From NCBI GenBank assembly GCA_038025085.1, contig CM076154.1:35134501-35198500 (forward strand): a stretch of 64,000 nt of DNA, given 5' to 3'. This document shows positions 22,461 through 33,170 of this stretch, in pieces (the stretch's first letter is position 1; each line of letters opens with the position of its first letter). This stretch comes from Tetragonia tetragonoides (taxonomy: Eukaryota; Streptophyta; Magnoliopsida; Caryophyllales; Aizoaceae). Both the position numbers and the translations under genes were made by a program. Under the pieces are notes generated by a model. It was not told where the DNA came from. It saw nothing but the letters and a program-made list of their open reading frames with translations, and searched no databases.

Positions 22461-25053
22461 GTGTTCCCTGTCCTTGGCAATCTCCTTGCACCTACTGCCT
22501 CCCTTTTGAGTGTGGGTTCTAGTTATGATTGTGAAATTATGCATACATATAAGTGTTGTCCTTGTTGTTAAGGTTGATGAAAGTGTTGTGTCAGATTGGA
22601 TTAGATCACAGTTTTGTAGTATATTTGTATAGACTTGTAAGAAATGTTATCGGCCATCTGCCCAATGTCGTGAATTTTGAGTCATGGTGTTGCAGTGTGA
22701 TGTATGATGATTACTTGGTGTAACTAGTTCTCCCATTTTACTTAATGTTGTGGGGCCTTTTTAGCAAAATTCGTACTAGATACATGTTTTTCTGTAATTG
22801 TCTTAACATTTGCATTTCAAATGAATTGCTCTTTGTTGATCCTTCCCTGTCTACTACAGCTGAAAACATCTTAATTTCAATATAAGACCCCTCCTCCTCG
22901 ACTTTTATTGTTGTGTGTGCTATGTAGAGTTACATCAAACTTCATGCCATAGATATTGCAAGTTTAGAATTACAATTTTACACCAGGAGCATGTATGGTC
23001 TTAAGATTCTTGTTTTTTTGTTCCAAATCAAGGCATTTCTTTGTAGTCTCCTTTAATTAATCACCCCTTATCTCTGCCTCTCTTCTCCCTTGCTTTTGTT
23101 TTGATTGACTAGATGAATAACCTACACTTGGGGTTCTTACAAGGAATATTGCGCTATCACTCCTCTGTTTTGGGAAGTGATGGGTGGGACTTGTAACACT
23201 CTAAAAAGGTGGCCTTTGGTAACTAAAGGAAATACTTTATTATTCCCACTCTCTGTTTTTCTTTTTCATTGTACCTAACTACGAAGTACTTGGAATTCAA
23301 ATTGATTTGAAATTCAGTTTGATGTTCTTGTGAAAATCTTCATTTAAGCAGAAAGCATATCGCTTTTCTAAGTTTGCTTAATGATGTTACTTGAGATGGA
23401 TCTTGTCGCTTGCAGGACTTGAGAATGTGAACATTAAGTGTTAGCCTTGACAAGTAGAGAACCCTTTCTTCTTCTTTCTTTTTCATGGGGACAAATAGAT
23501 AACCTATATATTTGTCTTATTCAAGAAACATTTTAAACTCTTCTTGAGTTATTGTATGGCTTATACTGAGTTCTTTTCTCTTACTGTTTGGATAGAAGCC
23601 CAATTTCTTATTAATGTGGAGTTCCATGACTTTTCCTGCCTCTTGCTATTGCATCTTGGAATTTTATGTTAGTCTGCTGCAAGTAACTGGGATGAGTGTG
23701 TGTAAGAAGTTGTTTTTGCACCTGCTGCCTGCTTGTCATGCACATGCATGTTTCATAAAGTGTCTCACTGATGAGTTCTGTTGTCAAATGTTGGATTCAA
23801 ATCATTAAAAGGTGGTAAATTGCTAAGAAAAATGTCACTTTCGAATTTTGAGGTTTAATTTTGGAGCTCGACTTCTGCTCATTTCTAAGCAAACCTTGAT
23901 GCAAACCATGAAAGCGGAAGGAAGGTTCGTCCACTAGATGAAATTTCTGCCTTGCTAATAAATGAGTGGCTACTTTGCTAGACGCTAAGGGCCTATCTGG
24001 TTGTGGCAAATGAAAGCAATTTTTTTCTTTGGAATTTTCCAAGATAAAACCATAGAAAACATCTGTAGAGAAGAAGAACAAACGAGAATGTATTCCATTT
24101 AGTTTAGCTGAGTTCTCCAACTTATAGTTTTTTTTAACATTACTATCATTCATCCTATCTAGTTTCGTTTAGTTTAATTTTGCTTTGTTCAATTCAGTTT
24201 AGTTCAATTTATTGAAACAGTATAACCTTAGACTATCCATGAGGGCGAGAATGCTCTTGTTCAGTTGTTCCCACCAGGATGCTCTCTTCTCCCTCTAAAA
24301 ACGCTAGCCAGCTGCCCCCTCAGCTTTCTCAGATCTTTAGACCGCTGCCCCTTAGCTCTGAAGGAGTCTGATTGTTTAACCTTTCTTTCTTCTTCCCTTA
24401 GCTCTTTCTTCCCTGCTTTCATGTTTGTAGGAGCTCTCTTTCATTTGGGAGAAGGACAAACAGACCCTAAGCATCCCCCCTTTAAATTTGCCCAATTTAT
24501 AGCCTTTGTATTGGACAATTTTGTCAAACTCCCTTTGTTTTTGGTGCTCTCAGCCCTATTTTAGCCTCAATTAGCATTTCGCTCATAGAATTTGTTCTTT
24601 AGTTGCCTTTTTTTGTCACCAAGCTGTTAAGCTTGGGCTTGCTTGTTTGAAGGTCACCCTATTGTGAGTAGTGGTTTTGATGTTGTAAGATTGTGAGCGG
24701 TGTTGTTGTTTCTCCCTCTGTTTTCATCGTTTGGTGGTGTTGCTGTTGTTCCCTCATGGCTGCTTGACTCCTTCATCAATGTCAATGACATTGGTGGGGC
24801 GAAGGGGATGTGCTTGCATCATCTGTCAGTTGCAATGAAGGTTTTGAAACGAAATTGACGAAGAATTCGAGTTGTTAGTAGCTTGTCTTGGCTGGTTGTC
24901 TTTTGTTTGGTAATCAACATGTTGTCTTTAATTGTTCTATGGTTACTGTTCTGATTGAGTCCTTCTGCTCATGGCAAATTATGGTCGGTTTTCTTGTCTT
25001 TTGAAAAGTAAATTAAAAAATAGGAACAGGATCGGTCGAGAGTTTCCCCCACC
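22461..25053. other. Intergenic stretch, no gene seen
   Basis: The first few hundred bases are probably the 3' untranslated region of the F-box gene. The rest has only short unrecognised frames, including one of about 99 codons at 24265-24564 that looks random. Confidence 0.45.
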
Positions 25054-25081
25054 GGGGGGGGGGGGGGGGGCGGGGCGGGGG
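25054..25081 (+). repeat. G17-C-G4-C-G5 tract (G-quadruplex candidate)
   Basis: A run of 17 G, then C, GGGG, C, GGGGG, with a C-run (CCCCC) just upstream at 25046-25050. This is rich enough to form a G-quadruplex on the + strand. Run length is prone to assembly error. Confidence 0.85.
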
Positions 25082-26160
25082 ATTGTAAGTGCATACATTC
25101 CATCATCCAAGCGAATGTGACACGCCGGAGTCAAATAGTAGAATCCACATCTAGAATAGTGGATACCAGTTTAGCTTCTCTAACAGCATGTTTACAATTT
25201 GTTCTTCTGTATCGTTTCAATTTTATCAGATGTCCCCGAAGGGGGACTGTTTGTTCTTCTGTAAGATCACTGTTCTGTACATCAATGCTTCGACCCTCTA
25301 AAAAGTTTACAATCCCTTTCTGTCAAGGGTATATAGATGCTGTGAAAGTACATCTTATTGTCCTTTTATGTTTTGTCCCACTGTCTAGCTGTGTTAGTTC
25401 TGTGAAGCTTCCTTTAAAATCTGGTGCTAGCTCCCTGATAGTCTTTTGTCGAGACTTAAAAAAGTGGCAATTTCTTGGCTACATCTAGGAGTAACCAATT
25501 TGGCTACATTCATCTACCTTTTTTTTTTTAATAAAGTTGTAGGTTTATTACAATAAAGTCTTAGGTTAGTAATAATGAATTTTACTACCTTTTCGGAAAA
25601 TTTTTTTAAAAAAAGTAGATGAGTTTAGTGTAGACTAGTTGGAGAACCATTGATTGACTAGTTGGAGAACGATTGATTATTTAGTTATTAGCCCGGTGGA
25701 AAATAAAGAGAATACTTTCAAAAGACACCTAAAGCAAAGAAAAATGACAAGATATAATTTCACAGTAAATCAGATGCGCAAATAAAATAGTGAGTTCAGG
25801 AAAAGTATATTTTCATTTTTCATTGTTTGGTTTTTCAAAATAAGGAAAATGGGGCAAAAGCAATTATCATCAAAGGGTGTAAATCTTTTCCCTTAAAAAA
25901 GTTACCGTTTGAGAGACACTATATCCCCGAAACATGAATATTGATGATCGTCGTGTCGGACCATCAAATTTTTGGGCCACGTCCATGACCTAATGCTGAA
26001 TCGTGGGTTACTGGCAAAGATGAATACGGACGTCCATCCCATTGATGTTCATAGTTTCACGCTCCCACTTTCGGAGGTTACTGCAGCATTGTATCAAGTG
26101 ACAACACAAAATTTCCATGTTTTTGTCATTCACTTCATGAAGAAGGAAAGACGAAAAACC
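25082..26160. other. Intergenic stretch, no gene seen
   Basis: AT-rich with only short unrecognised frames. A small direct repeat of GACTAGTTGGAGAACSATTGATT occurs near 25630-25675. Confidence 0.45.
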
Positions 26161-27200
26161 ATGTTCAAAAGAAGGTACATTTGCAATTTCCCTGATGAAT
26201 TACTCAAATGAAATCTTAAAATGGCTCCCAGCAAAATCACTTATTCAATTGCTCTGCATTTGCAAGTCTTGGTACTCTCTAATCACTAGCACAATTTTCA
26301 TTTCTGCCCATATTGCCCATCAGCAAACAACTCCCACCACTTACCAACTATTTCACAATGGAGGCAAGTTCTCTGTCTTTGAGGAATTTTCACAAGCACA
26401 GTGAATTTTGTTTCAAACCCCAAGTTAAACAGAGTTTTTCCATGGTGGGTTATTGTGATGGGGTCTTATGCTTGTTAGGTTCACCCTTTGGTGATATAAT
26501 TTTGTGGAATCCATCAATTAGCAAGCAATTAAGAATTGAAATGCCTTGTGTTGGTAGGAAAGATTTCATCTTTGGGTTCGGTTTTTATTCTTTACACCGC
26601 GAATATAAGATGGTTAGGGTTGCTTATTTTGCTGGAAATCGGTCAGGTTCAGCAACCCGTCTTAGTGCTGATATTTACATGGTTAATCAGGGAAATTGGA
26701 GAATTGCTGATGGTTGTGTTCCATTTAGTTTCACTTGTGTAACGGCGAGGAATGGAGTTTATGTGCATGGGGTGCTTCACTGGATGGTAATGTTGCCTAA
26801 TCAGTGCTATTCAATCTTGACATTTTCTCTTGTTGATGAAAAGTTTGGTGTAATGGCTTTACTAAGGGAAACCACTAGTTGGTCTAATGTCAGGTTAGCT
26901 ATTGTTAATATGAGGAGGGAAATGCTTGCTGTCATTCAAAATGAGCAGGTTTGTTGCTTATGGGTGATGAAGGAATATGGGATGATGGAATCTTGGGCGA
27001 AACGGTTCGCCATTGATTTTAGGAATGTGCATCATCCGGGGAGGATATTATGCGCAAGGCGGAATGGTGAGGTTATTGTAGCAACATGGCATTGTCAATG
27101 GCTATTTTGTGATCCTGAGGGTGTAACAAAGAGGAAGGTTAAGATTCAGGTGAAGGGATGTATTATCTTGGTTGTGTTGGCATTTATAATGAAAGCATGA
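26161..27200 (+). pseudogene. F-box pseudogene, two frameshifts
   Basis: An F-box begins NFPDELL in one frame, then an extra A in an A-run near 26205 moves it to the next frame (EILKWLPAKSLIQLLCICKSW). A second shift near 26395 leads into a long FBA-type part: GDIILWNPSISKQL, FGFGFYSLHREYKMVRVAYF, NGVYVHGVLHW, CYSILTFSLVDEKFGVM and ESWAKRFAIDF, ending at 27200. The same motifs in the same order occur in the intact 21177 gene, so it is a relative. The 295-aa open part lacks an F-box and could be translated only from an internal ATG, so a functional product is unlikely. Confidence 0.75.
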
Positions 27201-28981
27201 TTTTGCTGAAACAACGGTGTTAGTGAGGAAAACTGCAGCAGAAGGGAGCAAGGACTAAGGTATATATATCCAGGTAACTCATTCTCAGAATTAAGCTCAC
27301 TAATCATTCGAAATTGTTGCTTTCTACAGTTCATCTAATCAATGAAGTGATGATCAAACTGTTATTCTGAAGGAGCGCGTACCTGAATGGTTTTTGGCGT
27401 TTTGGGTGTAGTTAATCTCAACACTAATGATTGGCCGATTATAATGTACACAGTTTATGCAATATGAACTTGGTGACTACTTTACATGGTCAGACAGACA
27501 TTTCATCTGTTTTGAGTGTCTTCTTATTAGCAGCAATGTTCGGAGTCCTTTACATTGAACGGAACATGCAGGGAAGAACATTAGCGTCCATGTTAACAAT
27601 GCAGCAGGATAAATACTATAGCTGCTCACATGTCTTGCATAAGCATTGGTAGAAGAGGGTGAATAACTGAATATAGAAGATCAATCTATCTAACAAACTT
27701 ATGGACCCTTAATAGAAAATGCGACAGTCGGAACTCGGAAATTTTCTGAAATTAGTCCTATTGCAATATGCCAAACAGGTAACTCTATCGATGGAACACA
27801 GTTCTAGGCATTTACAACTGTTTCACTTCACTTGCATAATATCAAACATCTAAGAGGTTACGATTCTACTTAGATACGAATAAGTCATATGCATGCCTGT
27901 AATGTTTTGCATTTTCAGTGATACTCTACCATGATGTATTTTTGATCTCTGGATACGCATATCTAGAGGTTCAGGGGCAGGGACAATCGCGCAATAGATA
28001 ACATATTTGGCTTGATGACCCCGCCCTCTGCGCATAGGTGGTATGAAACTATGGTCAAGACTCAAGAGTAAGATCAGCTAGCTATAGTGAGAGTTGATAG
28101 GATTGACTTATGCAGTGTCTGCTGCAGGTAGAACTTGAATATGTAGTTGTTTCTGCAAATAAATGGTTAAAGTTTGAAGTTTAACCAGGCAAATAATCAT
28201 TTATGCATTTTTCTACATCTCATATGTAATTTCTTATTTCGTTCCAAAATGTATAAAGATAAACTTTACATCTTTTCCATATCACATGTTCAAATGTTGG
28301 ATGCTCTAATAGGCTGGTACTACACTATTCTTGTTTTCACATACACAGAAGCTTGCGCCATGCGGCACCCTTTTTCTAGACTGAGTCTTAAAGACATCAA
28401 AATTAAGCTTGATAGAGTTGCTGTAGGATTAAGATGATTTCGATGAACAAATAAGTTCATACGAAATTCTGCAACTTTTTGTACTCTGCCCTTATCCCAA
28501 AAGTTCAAAACAATATAAATTAAGGTCTTTCAAATCATCTATAGTGCTTCAACTTGGGAAGTACCCAAAAAGAAGATAGTTCAATTTTTTAAGCAAGCTT
28601 CACTTGAAACCGTGACACCATTTCTACTAGTATTGATAAGGATCCTCTCCAATATACTCCATCTATTTCACAAAAGAAGATAGTACTATTTTCTAGATTT
28701 ACGCATTACATTTGTGGATGTTTCATACACGAGTTAAATATTTTAACAATTTAATAAGTGTCAAGCATTTTCAAGCCAAGTATAACGCGTAAATACGATA
28801 AATTATGTGTTAGAGAAAATCCAAATCCGTTATTACATTGGTATTGAGGAGGATGTATTGTACTTGTATCAAAATTGAGTTAGATTAAGGTAAATGGAGA
28901 TTAACGTGTACTATAAGTATCTCACCTTGTCTTTGGAATCGGGAGATTATTGAGCATGTTATCATTACATCTTAAGTAGCT
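27201..28981. other. Intergenic stretch, no gene seen
   Basis: No recognised coding region. Near 28655 a TACTCCATCTATTTCACAAAAG word resembles a Stowaway MITE end, but a matching right end is poor. Confidence 0.45.
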
Positions 28982-29206
28982 TCGGTGAGGATGAGGTGGA
29001 AGTTCAAGTGGTAAGTGCTCTTCCCTTACAACCCAGTGGTCAGGGGTTCGAATCCTCATGTAGGGAGAATAATAAAAATCTCCTCTACCTTTCTTTGTAG
29101 GGAGGGTCTCCTCCTCTACTTGAGCCCGTCGGCCCATCAAAGATGGTTGGCTTGCCCGGCGCGTGTGGTTTGCGGGCTATTGCATGCGTCCTAGTAGCAA
29201 AAAAAA
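28982..29206 (+). mobile_element. tRNA-derived SINE with target duplication
   Basis: A 225-bp element flanked by AAGTAGCT (28974-28981 and 29207-29214). It has an A-box-like AAGTGGTAAGTGC and a B box GGGTTCGAATCC about 30 bp apart, a GC-rich non-tRNA body, and an A-tail. The 3' body (GTGTGGTTTGCGGGCTATT) recurs in degraded form near 48020-48050. Confidence 0.78.
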
Positions 29207-29567
29207 AAGTAGCTCTGATATGACTTCAGATCCTCTGCTGTTACAGTAGAGATATGTCTTCTCTTCTTTCTATTTCTTTCCTCCAATCTCCTAAATCACC
29301 TTGCAATCCAATTGCTCCAAAAAAAAAAGAAAACCTATATTATAGTGAAACTGCAAGGATTGCACCTCTATTGTTCCTACCTCTCCACTATGTAATTTTT
29401 TTATGGGGATCAAAATTTCCCTCCTAAATTAAATTGTGTTTTTTTCTTTTTGGTAAGTTTTAGGATACCTAGAGAAAAACAAAGTTACTCTTTTAAAAAC
29501 AGTAAGAAATTTTGCTTATGTTTTGAAGAGGTGTAAGATGTAGAAGTTAAATCTTAATTTTAGAGGA

Positions 29568-29751
29568 TTTAAGAGGTGTTGACTCACTGATAAATCAGTT
29601 GCAACTTGTATATATTAGGTTAAATTTCCTAGGAAGTACCTACACGGATTAATTCGTGGAATATTCGAGGTTGTGTGTTAGGAGGTGCCCTTTAGCCATG
29701 TCCAAAGGAGAAGTTCCTCTTTGCTAAACCCAAAAAAAAAAAAAAAAAAAA
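29568..29751 (+). mobile_element. SINE with 18-bp target duplication, B box lost
   Basis: Flanked by a perfect 18-bp duplication AATCTTAATTTTAGAGGA (29550-29567 and 29752-29769) and ending in an A-run. It aligns along its length with the minus-strand SINE at 49517-49699 (AAGAGGTG start, CTACACG-ATTAATTCGTG centre, CCCTTTARCCAYGTCC 3' part) but lacks the GGGTTCAAACC B-box stretch present there. Confidence 0.82.
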
Positions 29752-29769
29752 AATCTTAATTTTAGAGGA

Positions 29770-30259
29770 GTAAAAAGTTATCTTAATGTTATAGCCTTAT
29801 AGGAGAGGTAGTGTATAAAAAAAAACCTTTTATTGCCTAGGAAAATGAAAGGAAGAAAATTTATACGCCTGTTAGTTTTCAGAAGTTAGGCCCATTAATT
29901 GGGTGTCCACGTGCAGGAACAAAGTGACGTACATGAACAATAAAAGCATGGATTAAAGAAAGTGGCGGCCCAATAGAAACAGAAAACAATAGAAGGCCCA
30001 ATTGTGGGCTCCCATGTGCCCTTGTGAAGGGCAGGCAAAAGGTAAAAGCAAAAAGGCCGTAAACACAACAAACGAACAAAAGTCACAACAAGGACTCAAG
30101 GAGTATCATTATCATTAGGGAGAAAATCACAAGGGAAAAGAGTCTTTCGTTTAAGGGTATGTCAATTAACATTTGACAGACAAGTTACTTAAAAGTTGAA
30201 GGACCCTACCCTACTGAAGGACAAGTGAAGTTAAAGTTGTAAATTTGTGATGTTTGATA
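29770..30259. other. Intergenic stretch, no gene seen
   Basis: No recognised coding region or repeat structure. Confidence 0.4.
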
Positions 30260-30267
30260 CTGGCAAA

Positions 30268-30543
30268 TAGAGCTGGTAAAAAATAAGCTGACTTGATGAC
30301 CGACCCATTACAGACCCGACCGAAACCCGACTCGAAACGATCCGGCCCATTTTGAACCGTGACCGAAATAAGTGAAACCGAATCTGAAAGTTGTGAGACA
30401 ATATTTATCGTTGGATAACCCGAAACCGAACCTATATTTGACCCAATGTATTCAACCTGTATTTAACCCAACCCGTATTTAACCCGACTCGTATTTAACC
30501 CGACCCAAACCCGACATAACAGACCGATGATTTGTCAAGTCTA
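30268..30543. mobile_element. hAT-type non-autonomous element (copy 1)
   Basis: A 276-bp element starting TAGAGCTGGTAAAA and ending TTTGTCAAGTCTA, which pair imperfectly. It is flanked by 8-bp duplications CTGGCAAA (30260-30267) and CCGGCAAA (30544-30551), 7 of 8 identical, the hAT signature length. The inside is dominated by ACCCGACCC / TATTTAACCCGAC repeats. Related elements are at 39064 and 48255. Confidence 0.68.
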
Positions 30544-30551
30544 CCGGCAAA

Positions 30552-31929
30552 ATCAATGTGCTGTGTACTTTTATTGGGGTAAACTTTGCAGATATTCAGA
30601 TGGGGTCTTTAATGGTGGGTGTAAGTGTAACATTCAATTTTATAGGAGATTGGGATATAGATAGAAAGATTTTGCTGAAGCAAAGAGGGTTTTTCTTTTA
30701 TCTGTATTCAAATTCAATTTTATAGCATGTCAATTTGCTGACACTGTTGTGATTTCTGATGACTCTTCTTAGGTTCATCAATTAGTGCAACGTAAATTAC
30801 CTCTTGGAGTATGTTATTTAACCCTTTTTAAAAGACCGTGGTCTCTTTCACTTACTTAATATTAATTTAGTTTAGGGGAATTGAGTTCAGTGAAAAAGAA
30901 CACAGTCATACACTCATACTCACTATGATACTTGGACTAACTTATCAGGTTACCTGTTACCACTTGTCATCTTGAGCTACAAATGTTGATGCCAGATTTT
31001 GAGGATTATTTTGCTTTTTAAAATATTTGGGACCTAGTTTAGTGATACTTTGTAGTTTTATATACACCGTGGTTGGGTTTTACCGAATTTACTAACATAA
31101 CAATTATTTAGTCATTGGCGTATCTAGACCAAAGCTGTATACTCGACGTCACACCCATTTTTGTAAAATTTGACTAAATATCGTACTTTGTAGTGTCAAT
31201 TTTAATCTTATGTTCTATTTTTTCCTAATAATTTTGTTTTGTCACCGTTTTCATAATTTTTCTACATTCCCAAACTACAATGCGCATTTGCGATATTATT
31301 TTCGACTCAACTGCGAAAATTTCAGAAAACACCGACCTTAAGATTAAGGACTACATTATTTGCTACTTTGCATATATGGGAATCGAACATAAACATATCT
31401 TACCTACTCTGCTCATGCTTGATAGTTCATACTTGAAGGTAAACCAATTCAAATTCAATCTCCATAAATCACTACAAGGTCATTTCAACAATGGTACTTT
31501 TGTTGTTTGCTCGTTGGGTCTATTAACAATGGATTGATTAGAGAGGACACAAGGAATCTTGGCTATATAGTTGGCCATCAGTCACCGAGAGCAAGAATTC
31601 ACATGCACCTCTTAAAGTGCTCCGCTACCATCCAAAAACAACTCTTCTTAATAGCAACACATGTTTCATTCACTTACTACGCAACAAAATAAACACTCTA
31701 TGATTCGAAACTTCCTGCAAAGAGATTGTACAAAAAAGATAGGAGCCACTACTGTATGTGATCAAAAAATGAGTGGTCCTTCCTTTTGTTTGCTCTTGGT
31801 AGCCTAAAATGGTGTTTCATAATTCTCTTCTGTTAAAAAATACTTAACTCAATCCTTTGAAAATCTTTACATTCAACTTTTTCTACGGAAATGGTATTCA
31901 AACTCATTTAATTTGTTTTCTGCCTATAC
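30552..31929. other. Intergenic stretch, no gene seen
   Basis: A few short unrecognised frames (31280-31692) but no domain, and no splice structure that I can support. Confidence 0.4.
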
Positions 31930-32108
31930 CAATAAATGGTTGGTGAGATGGTTCGACACTCTTATCCCTTAAGTAAGATCGAGGGTTCGAATCTTGTGAA
32001 TGGAAAAACTACTTAGTGGGAGCACTTTACCCCTTCATAAGCCGATCCGATGCGAATAGGATTAGCCTTGGCGTAAAGGGTTGTGGTTTATTTTATTTTA
32101 TTTTTTAT
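31930..32108 (+). mobile_element. tRNA-derived SINE
   Basis: A-box-like TTGGTGAGATGG, B box GGGTTCGAATC about 40 bp later, then a body with GGGAGCACTTTACCCC and a T/A-rich tail. An imperfect target duplication (TTTGTTTTCTGCCTAT before, TTTGTTCTGCTGCCTAT after) flanks it. The same family recurs on the minus strand at 59036-59255. Confidence 0.68.
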
Positions 32109-32849
32109 TTTTGTTCTGCTGCCTATTACTTTCCTCTTTCCTCTTTGAAAATTTACAAAACATCCTCTGTTTTTGCGTCTTTGCGAGATGGGATCCTGTA
32201 AAGTAAAATGGTGAAGTATTTGGTGTAGTAACTCACAAGAACCAAAAAAGAAAAGGTAAAAAGAATTAGTATTGGATGTTTATTGGAATGGATAAGTGAT
32301 GTGGCATGATGATATTGGTTTATTGGAGGGGATATTGAAGGGTTTTACTTTAGAGGATCCTCACTCCTGTTTTTGCATGTGTATGATGGCCCCCTATTTG
32401 GCTATTTTACCCATCACATGAAAAATGTGTACATAGTACACCATTGGTATGGCTAGCAAGAAGCAATGCTGTACTTTTATGGTCTAAACTGTTATAGAGT
32501 GATTCTAAAATCGATAGTTCCAAATCCAATAAGGCTTACCCACTATTTTTCTGATCACCCCTACCTACAATATCAACCATCGAATATCTATCCAACTGTA
32601 ATCATCATATTAAGCTTAATGATGGGTCTTAGGCCAATTCAACATAAGACTATTTCTATTAGCAAGTATGACGTCATGCTTGTTTGAGGGGCCTCATATG
32701 ACACCTTATATGAATTTTTGTATTTTGAATAATATATCAGATTACTTGTGCTTATAGTTACCCCTATAACACATAGTCACAAATTATACTTGCCTTATAC
32801 CACGTATCCTGTAAAATATAATGTGTTTTAGAAAATTGATTTTGTTTGA
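32109..32849. other. Intergenic stretch, no gene seen
   Basis: Contains the second copy of a TGACGTCATGCTTG-bearing dispersed repeat (about 32655-32735; first copy 9690-9770). No gene. Confidence 0.4.
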
Positions 32850-33167
32850 GGTCTTGTTTGGCAATTAGTGGATAACGGATTGCATTAGCAAATTTGACTA
32901 GAGGATTGTATTAGTGAATTTGACCAAATGATTGTATTAGCTGGTTCGTATAAATGTGTTTGGTAAATTAGTTGATTTATATAAATGTGGATGATTATTA
33001 ATTAGAATCCGCTAACTTGAAAAAGCTACTTTTTTAGCGGATTGAAAATTAGCGGTTTCAACCCATCCGCTAATCGAATCCGCTATTAACCAAACATGTT
33101 AAATTAACGGATTTTCTAGTCAAATCCTCTAAAGTATGATACAATCCGCTAATTACCAAACAAGGCC
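32850..33167. mobile_element. Tourist-like MITE
   Basis: A 318-bp element. The left end GGTCTTGTTTGGCAATTAG pairs with the right end, whose reverse complement is GGCCTTGTTTGGTAATTAGC. A 3-bp TGA flanks both sides, compatible with a PIF/Harbinger-derived Tourist MITE. The interior repeats GCGGATT and AATCCGCTA words. Confidence 0.72.
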
Positions 33168-33170
33168 TGA

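Noticed and set aside
24265..24564. 99-codon frame as a gene
   Set aside because: No recognised domain, no splice context, and composition like the surrounding non-coding DNA.
28655..28860. Another Stowaway MITE
   Set aside because: The left end looks right, but no convincing complementary right end with TA was found.
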